The notes: generated by a model not told the origin, from the letters alone. A DNA stretch of 64,000 nt from Nomia melanderi (GCF_051020985.1 NC_135000.1:21296784-21360783); one strand, 5' to 3'; numbered from the stretch's first letter, positions 25,294-39,446 are shown. Made by a program: numbers and translations.

Positions 25294-27581
25294 GACCGGC
25301 CAGCCAGATGATAAAATTCCAAAAATGATCTTTCTCTTTTCTTCCCTTCTTTCTTATTCCAATCCCATCTTACGTTACAGGCCTCGCCTAAACGCATTAG
25401 AAAACAGAGTCGTCCAGAAAATATTCACAAAGTCAGAAGAAATGTGTTAAGTGGCGGGGAAACAGCGCAAAAGGGCGCGGGTCTCTTTTTCATCGCGAAA
25501 CGGCCGAGGCGGTGTTCTTTGGGAAAAGAGATTTTCCCTGGCAGTTGCGCGTTCTGTTTGCCAGTTTCCCCCGGCAGTCAGAAGTTATAACAAAAGAACG
25601 GAAAATTTCCGAATTTCTCTTAATAAACCGGAAGTTCCATGAGTAAAGTGGCTGAAAGCAACGCCGCGGCCGCATTCCCCGGCTTAACGAGAGTTCCTGT
25701 CGTCGACGTCCCACGAAATCCCGCGAACCTAATATTTGCCGGGACCCCGAATACCCGTGTGTATATATACCCATGACATTTCCTTCGTCGACTCGCTCTC
25801 TATTAGTATTTGCTAGCCGCGGACTTATTTCCGCGGTAGAATCTCCGCTCTGTCCTCCTCCGCGGATCCGTGAACTTCGACACCGGGTTACAGGACGTTA
25901 TCGGCGAACGGTCCCTTCCACTTGGGAAACTTGCGGCTGATCGTTACAGATATTAAGGGAAAATTCCGTGATGCTGATGGAAGCGTTCGATGGCGTCGGG
26001 GTTCCACGAGTTCGGTGTGTTTTCGGGGAAACGAGTCGAGCGAAGATAAGGAAGTCTGCATAGAGCGTTGAAGTGTCTTTTCTGGACGTTCTGCTCTTCG
26101 AGAGCTGAGAATACTGTGCGTGAGAGTCTCTTGTAGATACGATAAGCTGCAGACTCTATAATTTTAAAATAGGTACAATTTTGAAGGAAATCTAATATGG
26201 ATATATACGAAAATTGTTATTTATAGATGCTGGTTATTCTTTAATTCTAGTTTATATAAAATAATTCGTTTTTAAAAGAATATTGCAAACATAAAATTTT
26301 GGAATTAAAGAAGAATATCTGAGAATACCGAAAAAACAGTGAAGTAAAATTACTTCTGAAGGAAAAATGTCCGTTTGACTTTGTAACACGACAATTCGGT
26401 TAATCCGTAATGAACTTTCGTCTCCAATTTTGATTTCTGGAAAAGAATCGTTAACCTACGAGACTCTGAACTTCCCCGACCAGCTGTCGTGTAGTAGTAA
26501 CATACGCGCGGAACAATAGTTAATTGCGCTGCTAATGTGTACGTGTAATTTACGGTGAAATTATGTGTAATTTTTGCCCGTCACTGGGCGCCGTTCCCTG
26601 GGCACGCCATCTTTAAATGAATGCACGCGTCCGGCAAGCGGAATGGCCGGCTAAATGGCGAACGCAACGCGTTAATGCGACAACTTACGGACACGCTGCA
26701 TCTTTCGTATAATTCCGGCGGCACGGCTGGTTGGTTAATGTTTTACGGTGTTTGTGTGTCGACCGTTCCCCCGCGGGTCGCGCGGAAGCAAAAAGGCCCG
26801 CGTCGAAATAAATCTCTCGTTGAAACACGAATCGCTAACGGGAAACTGAGCATTGACATCGCTTTACCGTGGCCGGCGGACACTGCGACAGGATGTTTTA
26901 AATTTGAAACACGGCTGCAGAAATGTGTCCGCCGGACGGACGGGGAATAATGTAGCGGATTATGTATTTTCTGTTTGAGCGAGACTCGCGATTTCGACAA
27001 CGAAAATCAAGTATTACGATGAAATATTGTGGCTTGTAATCCGGAATTTCGTGAATATTATCGTTGGGTTCATCTAAATGTGCGCCACGAGAAAAAAGAG
27101 AACAGTTGAGAACGTGAAATCGAATATTCGCGTGATCGAGATTTATCGACCGTTTAGAAATATTACTCTTTAGCCTCGTGACAGTTTTACGATTATCCTT
27201 GGGAATTGTACTTCGGTCATTTCATTGAATTTTTACGGTGGCGAGAGTTGAATTGATATTTATTTAATTTTGCTATTAGAAAACAAGGAAACTACGATGA
27301 GAAATCGTTTCTGCAATTTTATTAACAGGCACGAAAGGATTGAAAAATTATTATTGAACGTCTAGACTGTAATTGCAGCTACATTTATGGTAAATTGCAA
27401 ACATTATGTTAATACGGGTTCCAAACGTGGCAATTCAGTTTTTCTTTGAGGCTTAACTACAACGGTTGAGTCAGGTTCTGTTACAAAATGTATTATGACA
27501 GAGAAAAATTCATTCTAACGTCTTTCCACGCGATCAACGCGATCCGGCTGGTCGTTTCTTATACGGACCATGTGTTTCAAG

Positions 27582-27625
27582 TATAAAAAGGGAGGGCGAT
27601 AAAAGGTGTTCGTCGTTCTTCACTC
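27582..27625 (+). promoter_or_regulatory. Candidate intronic core promoter (TATAAAAAG)
   Basis: TATAAAAAGGGAGGG at 27582 is a strong TATA-box match with G-rich flank. An initiator-like TTCACT lies about 40 bases downstream (27619-27624), slightly farther than the usual 30. No open frame of useful length follows (the first ATG, at 27752, opens four codons). If it is used, the product would be a nested non-coding RNA or a spliced transcript. Confidence 0.25.
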
Positions 27626-30600
27626 CTTTTGTAACATTATTCCGCTCGATTAAGACTGGCGATCGTTCGTCTTCGACTTGACTCGATTAAAACTTCGTCG
27701 ACTGAAGCACCTTCGATAAAAAAGTGGCCTTGATCGCGCGATAAACGTTTAATGAGCAACTGACGAGCGAACGCGTGACCGTTGATCATAGTCGCGTCAA
27801 AGGAAAAGTGGAAAAAGTCAGAATCGTGTCGTTAATCGTCTTGCTCGGCTGATGCTGACAGTAAAGCGTGAAGAATAAAAGTCAGATTTAATATGTAATC
27901 ACGCTGAGGAGTACCTTAAAACCAACGTTTCTAAATTTAAAGCGCCACGCGCAGATACCACTTTTCCAAATGACGAATACTAAACATATTAGGTTTTTAA
28001 AGTAATTCAGTGGTGTGGAGGTACATCAAATGTCATCTCACTTAAAAAGTCTATTTAGGTTAATTCCACGCGTTTCACACTGCACACCAACCACCTGCAA
28101 TTCTGAAGTGCAATATTCTTTATTAAAAATCTCAAATTGAGTTTGTTGCTTGCTATCAGCGTCCACATTGCATGAAAATATTCTGCGGAAAGAAAATGAG
28201 AAGCAAAAAATATCAATTTTAATATAACATTCTCTTCAGTTTTCATTATATTTTATATTTTAATGAAATTTATATTTGCCTCAAAATGCATATTCAGGCA
28301 CGATTAAATGATAGTATGATTAATTAATTCTTCGCCGTGGCTCTCAGATTTAACGTGTCTACAAAAATTTTCAATTTCCGCGTGTTCTGGAAACCGTTGG
28401 GCCGATTATATTTCAATTTATAGAAAACAGTGAAAACTGTTAGACGCAGAACCGTGAAACACCGTGCATATCGCGTCCGAGGCAGGATAGAATCTCCTGA
28501 GCCTGTCTGCGATGAATTTTCGACCGAACATCGGTGAACCAATAAATGATGATTTCCAGTTGCGCGGGTCCGACTTTGAAGAACGTCGATCAAAGAGGGG
28601 CGAACGATACCGCGTCACAAAGAGCACACAAATTACTGCGTCAGAGTAAGAATTTCAATTATAGTCTAAACGCACAGGACGAAATTGAACTCTAGCCATG
28701 CGTTAGACGTCACCGGCATCCATATCACGGCAACGATCGCGCGAATTCCTAGAATGCCGACTGTCGAAATGCTTCAAGTCGAGCAGTGTCGCCTGATAAA
28801 GGAACATATTGCGATCGGGCAAAAAATAACGAGCGCTTCGGGTGTCCCGCATAGCAATTTCTCACTTTAACTGATCCTGAGCATCCGGTATGTAAATTCC
28901 ATCGGATCATATTCTGTCAATATCAATGATCGACCGATAAATAATCGCGATCTTTAGAAACTATGGCAAAACTATGAAAATGTGTTACTAGCTTCGTTTT
29001 TACGTTTGCAGAAAGGTATAGGAGAAAATTATCCTTTTATTATGGATGCAATATAATTATTTTTCGCTAAGAAATTAATATTAAAATAATATTCATAAGA
29101 GTTATTGCACGAAAATTTCGATACTTGGAGGTATAGAAATAGAAAACATGAAACAGTTAATTTTCTACATTCAGTTAATTTTCTATGTTTCACGTACGAA
29201 CTGTTTACTTATTTAAAGATTTTCATCATTACATGTATCCAATTATTATTAATTATTATATCGGTGGTTGCTTTCGGTCACAAATCACCGTTATAGCCGT
29301 ACCTAAATTATCGGCAGTTAGGGCCACCGAGAGACATGAACCAACATTGGCTACACGTAGATCAATATTAACTGGTAATTCGATACTGCCGCCGTATTTC
29401 CTTAACAACCACAATTAGCCGCAATGAAACTGAAGTTAAACGTTTATTTAACGCCTGCCGAAGTATTAAATAACTCGCGTGAGCATTTTGCGTTTAACCA
29501 TTCGCCGTGTAATCCGTGTTAAGGTATATACAAAGTGTGCAGTTGAATGCAACGAAACTGTAGCTTAAGAAATTAAGATGACCAGAACAAGCATTACATT
29601 ATGATATAAGTTGCGAGTGTTCTCTATAGATGCGTTCCCTTTTGGGCCGCTAATGTTTCCCGTAGGAGAATGGAAAGCGAGTAAGTTGTTACAGACAGTC
29701 CCGCCGTTGGTTCTTATCTAGTATCACGATGCAACAGAACGAAGTTATTTGCAATGACTAAGCCCCGGCTTTCGGGACTCCGAAAGGAACTGTTGCCTCT
29801 GCTTTCCATACAATTGTTTGTTGCCACGTCTTATGATTACTCGCTCGCCTTCCTTTGAAACGGCACGATACCGCGAAAGTGGTGTGTAGAGACATATTAT
29901 ATTTTTACATTTTAATCTCTCTAGGTAAAGGACACTCGATTCCTTTGATCTCCTTTCCGCCAAGTTCTTTCTCCACATTCGTATTGAAAACATAATATTC
30001 AACATATGTGAAGATCCGTTGACTCGTTCCTCGAATAAACTGTAGATTCATAAATATAACTAACGCAACATAAACGAATGATACATTGCAAGGAAAATTT
30101 AGCAACTCTTTTTGTAGCACAGTTTAATGATATGAATATTCAAATAGTTCGCACAATTATTCGGGGCTATTTAATGGGAACAAGAATTAAGTAGAAATTT
30201 ACTCCCCCCGGTAAATGGCTTTTTTTATTTATTTCATTACAAAGCTCGCATTAACATCGAGGTCATTAGCGACCGCGTTACAATTCTGGCACACAATGAA
30301 CGTTTTTACCGCGCGAAAAACAGAGTAACGCGAGATGTCTGTTAAACGGTATTAAAATTTTTAGGTTGTACCATTACGCCCGTTACGGATACATGAAATC
30401 AGCGAACTACAAATTTTCTTTCATTACATTGCTTTATTTCTTTTTAAGATCGGAATTTGCCCCGCGTAAATTAAGTTCATTCGCGACGCGTTACTTTGTA
30501 CGCGAACTGAACGGTCTCCCGGCGCGTCGGTTGCCAAAGGAAAAAATCAAGGGAAAAAGGATACGATTGAAGTGCCCTCGAGAACCGGGTTCGTTGAAAT

Positions 30601-31031
30601 TAAGCGAGACCCTAGCGCCCGATTCGAGAAGGTCTCTACATAATCCTGCGACTGCGGACCATTCCGATCTTCGGGCGACACGACGCTGGGGAAAAATATT
30701 CCGTTCGCGGTGACTGAACGAGACCGATGTACTGCGCGGGGAAAATCGACGCTTGGTTCCTTTCCAACGTAATCACGGAGCCACTTCCTCCTGCTGAATT
30801 TTGTATTTCCGTTGGAAATAGCACGGGAACAGCCGCGGAAGGAAACATCGACTGAGAAAATGCAGTCAAAGGAATCACCTTGGCTCGAGCGTTGAAAAGA
30901 CCGGGCGTCCTACGAGCCACTTCCCCCATTTTCGCTGTGGTAAACTTACGAGCCGCCAACCAAAACGCGAAAAATCTGGGCTCGACGCGCGCGCAAGAAC
31001 ACCGACTACAAATAAACTCTCGGATTCCTGG

Positions 31032-31080
31032 TTCTTCTTCTTCTTCTCTCTCTCTTTCTCTCTCTCTCTCTTTCTCTCTC
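31032..31080 (+). repeat. 49-base pure pyrimidine (TTC/CT) tract
   Basis: There are 49 uninterrupted C or T bases, TTC repeats passing into CT repeats, followed directly by GCAG. The other strand is a GA run of the type bound by GAGA factor or CLAMP in insects. Read as RNA it also forms a near-ideal polypyrimidine tract and AG, that is, a decoy or real 3' splice site at 31084. Confidence 0.9.
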
Positions 31081-31999
31081 GCAGAGTAGATGTCTGGTTA
31101 CCGGGCGCACTCGCCATTCGTTCTGCCATACTCGAGGAAATCTGTTTTTCATAGTGCACCTAAGAACTCCGCGTTGCCAGCGGCTCGAATTTTCATAAAT
31201 TCGCACCGGGATAAATTTATGCCTCGGCCGAGAAGGAAATTTCGTATCGAGTCCCATTTTCGGTTTCCGAAGTTACAATTGAACACCTGGTCGAACCGAA
31301 CACCTGCACTCAGCGCCGGGCTCGTTTGAAATATTCACCGTTGCGAATGTACTCTTGCATTTGGATTATTGGGTTTTTCTTTAAGATACGCTGTGTTTTC
31401 TTTGTGAAGAATAGTGTTCTTTTTATTTGTTCTTTTGTACGTGGAATAATTTGTTGTTATGGTTTTCTTTAACGATTTCAGGCATTTTCATTGAACTCGC
31501 TTAAACTTGATGTTCAAACTTGAACAATTTTTTTAAAATTCTCCAAACTTCAAAAATTCAAGAATTCTGGAGATGAACATTAAGGATGCTTTTGATAACA
31601 TTTTCGTGAAAATTGGGTTACGGATTATCAGAAAAGATATACAGGTTAATTCTTCATCGCAGCAACATGTCTTATTATTTCATATACAGTCCCCCCAATG
31701 TGATGTATGAAGACACAAATATTCCTTTATTTACCGTCATCATCCTGCATTCGCAAACTAAACGCCACTATATTACAAAGAAAACGCAAAGAAGAGCACA
31801 ATCAAGTATATAAAAAGTGAATTACTCAAGAACGCTTTTTACGGAGAAGTTCTCCGTCTCATAAACATGAATTACACCAGCAGTGCGCGGTGTACCACCT
31901 ACTTACCTTGACAGAAACGCACGGTAACCGATAACTCGAAATTATTAATCATAAGAGAACACCGTAGAGAATTTCTTAAGAACAACCTTTCACCGTTCA

Positions 32000-34450
32000 G
32001 TGTCGTATCTTCCCGCCATTTAATATTTTTCCCCCGTTATCGGTATCCACCGACGACTCCCCGAGATATCAGGGATCCGCCGTTCAAGATTATCCGAGAG
32101 ATCGTTCGCACGCGAACGAAATTTCCGGTATCCGAAATTGAAAGCGAGAAATTCCCCGCGCGGCATCGCCAGTTTGGACGTTACAAGCAAATTGAAAATT
32201 ACCCCGGTCTGAAATCTGAACGTTTTCCATAATCCGGCCGGCCATGCAGAATTTCGTCGGCGGGGCCGGGGCCGGGTCAAAGCATTTCGGGGCGGCCCGG
32301 CGCGCCTCGAGAAATTCCCGCGGAGATGAAATTTCGGCGCAGAATTTAAAACGGTTCGTTAGTATACCATCTGGCTTTCGCCGGTCGGGCCACGGATCTG
32401 CATGAATCGCCGTTTCCTAACGTATACGAGTGGGCGTGGGTGGGCGAACCGGCTATCGTCTGTAAACACGGTGCACGGAACCGTGTAATACTCGACGATA
32501 TGACGAGGCACGCCGCAGCAGCTCGGTAGGCAGCCGGCCGTATCAAAGGAATTTTCCTGATCGAAAATCTTTTGTGAGGAGACCACGGCCGCTGTTTCCT
32601 CGCGATCGGGCCTGTAAAACTGATTGCAAACTGCAGCCAAGGTTCATAGAAGATTGCTCCTCCGCCGGGTATTACGCCGATGGCAAAGCGGAAGCCTAAT
32701 AACCCGCATGTCCGAAACGCAAATAGCTTTGCCCGCGGCAAACAAGTACGACCCGAGTTTTAAGACGTTGTCGTATATCAATGCCGGGGCATACAGGTCC
32801 GCCGGTAATTCCTATGAATGTGGAAATCTTCGTTCTATTGACTCAGAAATGTTGAATCAACGAATTGGGTGTCTTTAGCTTTTCTCCGACTTAGATGGGT
32901 TGTACGAGCAGTTTCAATAATTTAGGTACTCGATACTTCCGTTATGGTGACATTGAATATTAATCATTAATACCAATAGCTGGAAAGTTAAAGCAAGTAC
33001 TTTCTGGTCTCTTCCTTATACATCGAATAAAAGAAATAAACAAGCCTGAAATTCAACGATTCGATGCAAAGTATTCTCAGAAACAAATTACAGAATAATT
33101 GTGTCAAACTTTCTCTAATCCCAACACAGACCTATTACTACACTTTACACCATCGCCCAACAAACGAACGCCTGAACCTCCTTAAAGAAAGTATTCCATG
33201 TTCACATAAGAACTGACGTACAAGAAACTTCCATACAAGTACGGAAAGAATCTCGACGCGAGCGGATGAGCCCATCGGGGCGTAAGCAGAAAATCGTCTT
33301 ACGTCTTGACAATTACGATAATCTGATTGCCGCGCGACGCGCCGTTGACAGGCGAGTCACCGGGGTCCCGATATATCCGTGCCGCTCTAATGAACCGCGA
33401 AGACCGGAATTGCCGCTGCCGTGCCAATGATTTAACGATCCTCCTTTTGACCGATAATGGACCGCTGTTTCCTCCCTGCTCTCCTTCGCCCCTGCCAACC
33501 CCCGCGGAATACTCTCAGGCCGGACTCTGTTACGCGATCGCTCGAATCAGCCGTTACGTTGCCCGTTGAAATTCAATTTGTACCGTTTCGTAGTCGGCCC
33601 TTTGCTCGTTACTGGTTTCCACCGTTGCACACCCGCAACGCCTGCAGCATCGCGCTCGCACACGCGCGGAGCCCGGCTAGCGAGCTCTAACCCGGCGCGC
33701 GTTACACCGGTCCACCGATAAGCACTTTCAGGTCGATCCAGTTTCTCGCGGTACGTTGTGTACCGGACGCCGAGATCCATCGATAAAACGGATCGCGTCT
33801 TCCGACCTCGCCTTCCCTCCTTTTCATCCGCCTTTCCCGGCCGTTCCATCCCTCTTTCCTTCCCTGCTCGGCGATGCTGACCGCCGCGATACACACAGGC
33901 CACCGGCCATTCTCGTTTATTTCCGAAAGTAGTTACTAATCAACGCCATTCAGGGAACGCGCCGTCGAGCACGAGCACAGTTCTTTCTTTCCGTCTTTTT
34001 CTCTTCCCCCCTTCCCCCTTCCCCTCGCTTTGCGCCGGTCCGATTGAAAGCCGATTGCTACCCTTCGGGAATGTTTGTTGGAACCAGTTATTTGCTGCCG
34101 CACCTCCTCTGCCCCGCCGACAACCGACGATCCGGGTTCCCCGTCCGTATCGTGTTTCTTCCGATACCAGCTCGTACCCCAGACGCAATAATCGCCGCCG
34201 CGACGCGACGGATCGCGCGAAAATTGCTGTCCTTTGTTTTGATCGGCGCGCCGGGTTGCGGACGCTGCGGTCGATGCTTCCCCCTCGAGACATGTTTGCG
34301 CCATTACCGGAATAGTATCCGCGGACGGAGGAGTCTTATGGGGTTGGCTCGCGTTGTTTGGGGAACCGTGTTGTCGTTGTCGGCCCGCGCAAACATGGCG
34401 ACGTGTTCTCGACGGACGCTGAGCTTGAGGTTGACCCTTTCGCTCTTGAT
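32000..34450. other. Largest GC-rich region of the giant intron
   Basis: Two GC-rich islands (about 32000-32800 and 33200-34450) are separated by an AT-rich gap. Local GC reaches 65% at 32221-32340. A CT-rich stretch lies at 33981-34026. Several overlapping open frames occur, including the longest in the window (34044-34535, 163 codons). They show no known domain, no transmembrane or signal pattern that convinces, and equal density on the other strand. I read this as non-coding. Confidence 0.55.
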
Positions 34451-35754
34451 ATCGAATAGGACGAGTGATAGAGGGTTTTCAAGTCAATTTAACGAATACG
34501 AGTGTTATTCTTCTTTGTTTGCCGGGAAAATGTAATGTCATTATAGCATTCGTTGGTTTTTTAAATTATTGTATTTTCCATTAATTCGAATTTTCTTTTG
34601 TCTTAAACAATTCGATTTTATAGATCACCCCGCGTGCAACAGTTACTTCATAAAGACAATTCAGAAAATTGACTCTCTAAGTAACCCTCTAGTCGAAGGT
34701 CTTCTCTCCGTAATTTCTCTGCAATCTGTCTAGAAGTAAGCGTCTTTTGCAAAACAAGATTAGTTGTAAATAAGGCGTGAAGCGAGTTGGCTTCCGTAAG
34801 TAATCGTGTTTAACGTAAGAACAGGCCGCGCGCAAAGTGGTTAAAAGGAAGCGTAATTTCGTTGACTGGATTAGAAGTACGCGAGCTTTCTCTGGATCAA
34901 CTGGCACTCGGCGAATTCTTTGAGAGTTCCTTCTTATCAAGCGCTTCAACCAACAGATTTGCTGTACGAATTACGCTCGAGTAACAAAAGATTTCGTAAA
35001 AAGACGAAATGAAGAAGACTCGTTGGCAGTAGAAGAGAACGGCGTATGGCCAGACTCAGCGAAATAACGCTTCTGAGTGATAAGATTTATTTAATATACC
35101 GTAAGAATCTTATATAACGTTTCTGAACGCGCTGCAAAACTGTTTATGAACACGTTTAAGCCAACTGAATTTCACTATCTCTGGAGCTACGGGAACGCAG
35201 AGAAAAGGGGTACACAGGAATCGTATATCGTTTGTTGTGGTGGACAGGATGAGAGCCATAAAGCGGTTTTACATCTTCCGAAGTGAATAACTTTATCGTA
35301 AAGCATTTGGCTCTGAGTATGACAGTTCTGATAAAGGAAAGACGAGCTCGTGAAGCAGCTGGCTGATGAAACGGACCGACAGAAGGGACGTCGATGACAA
35401 GTCGCCGCAGGATCGTCTCCTGAGCACGATAAAACGCGGTCGGTCGCCAGTTCGGGAGATCCGTCTGGTGACGTCAACACTTTGAATACGTTCCACATTT
35501 CGCGAATCAATGTCAGAACGTGGGCTAGACGCGTTTATCGCCGGTGATGGGTTTCTATGTCATTTGGAATTTATGATTAACGGATTAAAGCTTGCGTACG
35601 ACATTTGTTTGGCAGTTTTGTATGTGGTATTGTGAATTTGACAATTATTTTCCCTTTGATAGTTCTTTTCGAAATTTGCGGGTAGTTAGTGATAATTACA
35701 AAATATCCTTGTGTATAGAGATGTGAGTTCATTAAAAATGCGAATTTTTAACTG

Positions 35755-35960
35755 TATTTATTTCTAATCAATGAATAATCCATTTACCGTCTAGTTGGAA
35801 TGTATTCTCCCGTCATTTGTTCCCCACGAATTTACCAAACATATTTATTAATTACATTTATTCCTATAGTTCACTTATCATCTAGTTCAAATATATTCTA
35901 GCGTTAATTATTCCCCACGAATCTAACGAATAAATTTACAAACCACATTCATTTCCATTT
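35755..35960 (+). repeat. Tandem duplication, 93-base unit, about 2.2 copies
   Basis: CTAGTT starts the copies at 35791 and 35884. Both share TTCCCCACGAATYTA and an AAAYATATT...TTTAC block. A partial upstream copy (TATTTATTTCTAATCA...) precedes them. Confidence 0.8.
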
Positions 35961-38900
35961 TCCACGTGCCAAAATTTCTTTGCTGGTATCGTCATTCGAA
36001 TTCCATCAGTAATTCTCACATTATCAGACGGCTCGCGTTTCAGTAATGCGGAGCATCGATTAAGACAGGTAGGCAGGCGTGGAAATGCATTATTTAAAAC
36101 CGCGCGGAGTGGAAGACTGCTCGTACAAGGAATAGAATTAAAAGTAAACGGTTCCCGCTGATTCCGTTCGGTCCGCCGGAGAACGAGTTTACGGAAGTTC
36201 GAGGAAGACGCGACGACGCGACAGGAGGGGTGGGTCCCGCGACAAAATGAGTCCGCGCGGTAAAGGGGTGGGGTCCATGGAAAGTGCATTTTTCCCGTGA
36301 ACATTAGAGCATCCGAATGAAAGGACATTATTTGGAGGGCATTGTTTCAGAATACGACTCTTGCGCCTGACGGCCGTAAAGGATTTGATTTACGCCGAAT
36401 AACTTCTGAACGGTCCGGCGTTCAGCCGCGTCGCACTTTCCCAATAAATTTAAATTAACGCGATAAACTCCGCGAGCCGTGAAACCCGCGCAGGGGATAT
36501 CCTCGTTTTTCTTGAAAAATAAATTATACGCGCTGCGCGATAGAAATTTACGCTATTCTCGCTTTCTTTCCATTCTTCCCGGAAACAAGAGCAAGCAGAA
36601 TTAATGGCACTTTTACGATCCAATCCGAGACTCTCTCTTGACGAGTTTCTCTCTTTCTGCTTTTTTTCACTCTTTCGCCGTTTTCTGCTCCGTTTACCTT
36701 TTTCTATTTTGTTTTCCCCCGAAACGTTTTGGAAAGACGCCACGCGCGAAACTGAAGGGGTTGCAACTAAGTTTCGGCAAACTTACCGCAACTGTTCGGC
36801 GCGGACAATGCTCCGGCAGATTCGGAACGAACCGGCGAAATTATAATCGACAACCTCCGACGACAGTAACTCGTTATTTCCGGAAACGTCAGGAAACTCC
36901 TGGCCAGCGCGGAGCGAGGCGCGGGTGAAGGCGATAAGGGCCTTGAACTTTCACCGGCCCGTTCTGTCTAGCAACTTCAACGACGCGCGCAACTTTGTTT
37001 GTTCGAGAAACTTTGATTTAAGCACACAATGGTCGACGAATTTCCCTTTGAGCGGGGCAAAACGTATTAGACAGCGTTAATTTTCTAATTAAGTTGAGGC
37101 CAGCGAGGCCAGCGAATGTCTATCGATCACTGAAACTCGTAATTAATGGTGCCGGAATTTTCGGCTTGACTTTGTGATGAAGAATTTCATTAAAATAGTT
37201 TCCATTCGTTCTATAATTATTCATATAGGCTCTTGCTAGAACATTTTTTACGGAACCTTTGATTTCTGTATAGTACTAAAATGATTGACGAATGACAAAT
37301 CTATTTAATACGAAAAGGAATATTCAAATTATAAAAGAAATAAAACAAACCAAGTAATTTTCGACTTAATTAGCTAAAAGGACAATTATTTTATTCTAAC
37401 AATACCATCCTTGTTTTCGAAATTACATATCTATCTCATTATTAACTTCCTAATTAATTATATTATCGACATATAGATAAGTCATAGCACAACGATTTCC
37501 ACTCGATTTTCATAGTCTCTTGTAGGTTTCTCTCAATATGTGTGTACACTACGATTATAATTGTGTAGCCTACGATAACCTTTGTTTACAACGGCGTTCA
37601 CGAAGTCCGCATAAAGAAGAAGACAGCAGACGTCCACGCATTAATTTTAATACTGCTGCGCGCAGATGCACACTGCATCGAAGTTTCCCACTCCAGAGCA
37701 TTCCATGGTGCTAGAACAAAGTGCACGCGAGTCTCGTTAAAATTCAGAGATCGTGAAACAAGCAAAAGGGTGAAATATCAAAAGTCTTCGAATGGAGTCC
37801 GGGGAACGTGCCTGCAGGCCGCGTGAAACTTCGTGTCTGCCTCCAGAATTTTCCTCCATCGACACGCACTCCTGTTCCCGGGCATTGTTGGATTTACAAT
37901 GCGGATCGGTTAAACCGGCCCAGTTGCCAGTTTCCGTGGGAATATTTTTCTATGAATTTTACATACCGGCATCCGCGCTATAGAATTTGCGATAGTGTTT
38001 TGCGAGACGGTAATCGTTACCATTGACTTCTCATTGGTTCCATTTTAATTCAAATTCTCACACGAATTAGATCTATTTAGTTGTTAATAAATCTCTAAAC
38101 AAAGGAAATCACTCTACGCTCGTTTTACGTCTACGTTTATCATAAATACTGAGAATAATTCATAACAGGAAAACAATATTTTATATTAATTGAATGATAT
38201 TTATGTTTGCTAAAATTATAAAACAAGGGGTTAACAAAGCAACTTACCCTCCTTCATACTTGCAATGAGGTTTTATTAGATGTAGGGATTCATTTGATTC
38301 TTCAGAGAATTATACCATTACTTCATTCAATCATTTCACCAATAATTACCTAGACAATGAGTAATAACTGTTCAGAACTCTATAATCTACAAGAACAAAA
38401 ATTTTAATTAAACGATTACATCAAGAGGCAGTAAGTGTCAAACAATATGCATAATATCTTCAATGAAAATGCATAGAATAAAGCGAAATTTGTCTTTATA
38501 CTGCCTTTAAAGTACAAGACTTTTAGTTCATTGGTTCAATATCATTCACTTAATCAAGAAACTATGAATAATTTTCAATATAATATAGGAAAATCTGTTT
38601 TCATAGCCGCATAGACTACTTCATAACAAAAAGTGTGGAGTATCAGCGAGATCTATGCGATCCAGGGATCTGAGGGCGACTATCAATCGTTCCCACGCGA
38701 TCTGAAACGGGTGTGTGCTGTTCTCCGATACCGCGAATAACGTTGCACCCATTCAGATTCTAAAGGGCCGCATTAACCGCCCAAACAACTAATCCGATGA
38801 ACGCTTAGTCAGTCGAAACACGTCGTTTCCGTATACGAGCAGCCGGGATTGCCCCGGCTGGAGCTGGAACGGTCGACAGTCGGGACGAATTCGGAACCGC

Positions 38901-39164
38901 CGGTGACTGCGCCACCCAGCTGAATGAAAACTGTACGTCAGGAATGGAAACGTGCGTCGTCGGCGAATAACATAATACACTCGTAAGAGCATCGTTGTCG
39001 CGGGGAATGGATGTATCTTAACGCGAAGACACCGTGACAGCGGATATCCCCTGTATACACCGCCCTTCGTTCGCCAACCTGTCGTTCTCAATCTTGTCTG
39101 ATAATCTGATAGATAGGGGCACCAGTCAACGCTAACTCTTGCACCGTTTTCGCCCGTAATCCGG

Positions 39165-39405
39165 TTAATACGTTGACTACCACGGAAACTTCAGAATTTT
39201 ATGTATCGTTTATCCTTTCGTAGCAAAGATAAAAAAGAACGATTACTTCTTTTTTAGTATTGCGATCATTAGGTTACATTATTCTCTCTTTATTTACACT
39301 ATTGAACATTGTCATTCGACGTCAGTTGTCTGGCAGATTATAATTGCTTTCAAGTAATTTGAAAGCTCCGGTCATCGATGACCATCGTGACAGTCAACGT
39401 GTTAA
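39165..39405. mobile_element. Non-autonomous piggyBac-like element (MITE) with TTAA ends
   Basis: The left end TTAATACGTTGACTACCACG and the reverse complement of the right end TTAACACGTTGACTGTCACG match at 17 of 20 positions, and all three differences are transitions. The element is 241 bases including both TTAA sites, which is the target duplication of piggyBac-type transposons. It has no coding capacity. A perfect 14-base palindrome, GGTCATCGATGACC, lies at 39370-39383 just inside the right end. The divergence of the ends suggests an old insertion. Confidence 0.75.
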
Positions 39406-39446
39406 TCTTGATATCGATTGGATTATTAGCTTTAAGTTATAAATTA

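Noticed and set aside
31841..31857. ACGGAGAA-G-TTCTCCGT palindrome, considered as a heat-shock element
   Set aside because: The spacing between GAA and TTC is one base instead of two, and there is no third unit. It is kept only as a palindrome.
34044..34535. 163-codon open frame on the + strand, the longest in the window
   Set aside because: It lies in a GC-rich island where stops are rare. Other frames on both strands are open at the same place, no domain or repeat pattern is visible, and the CysGlyArgCysGlyArgCys run is low-complexity.
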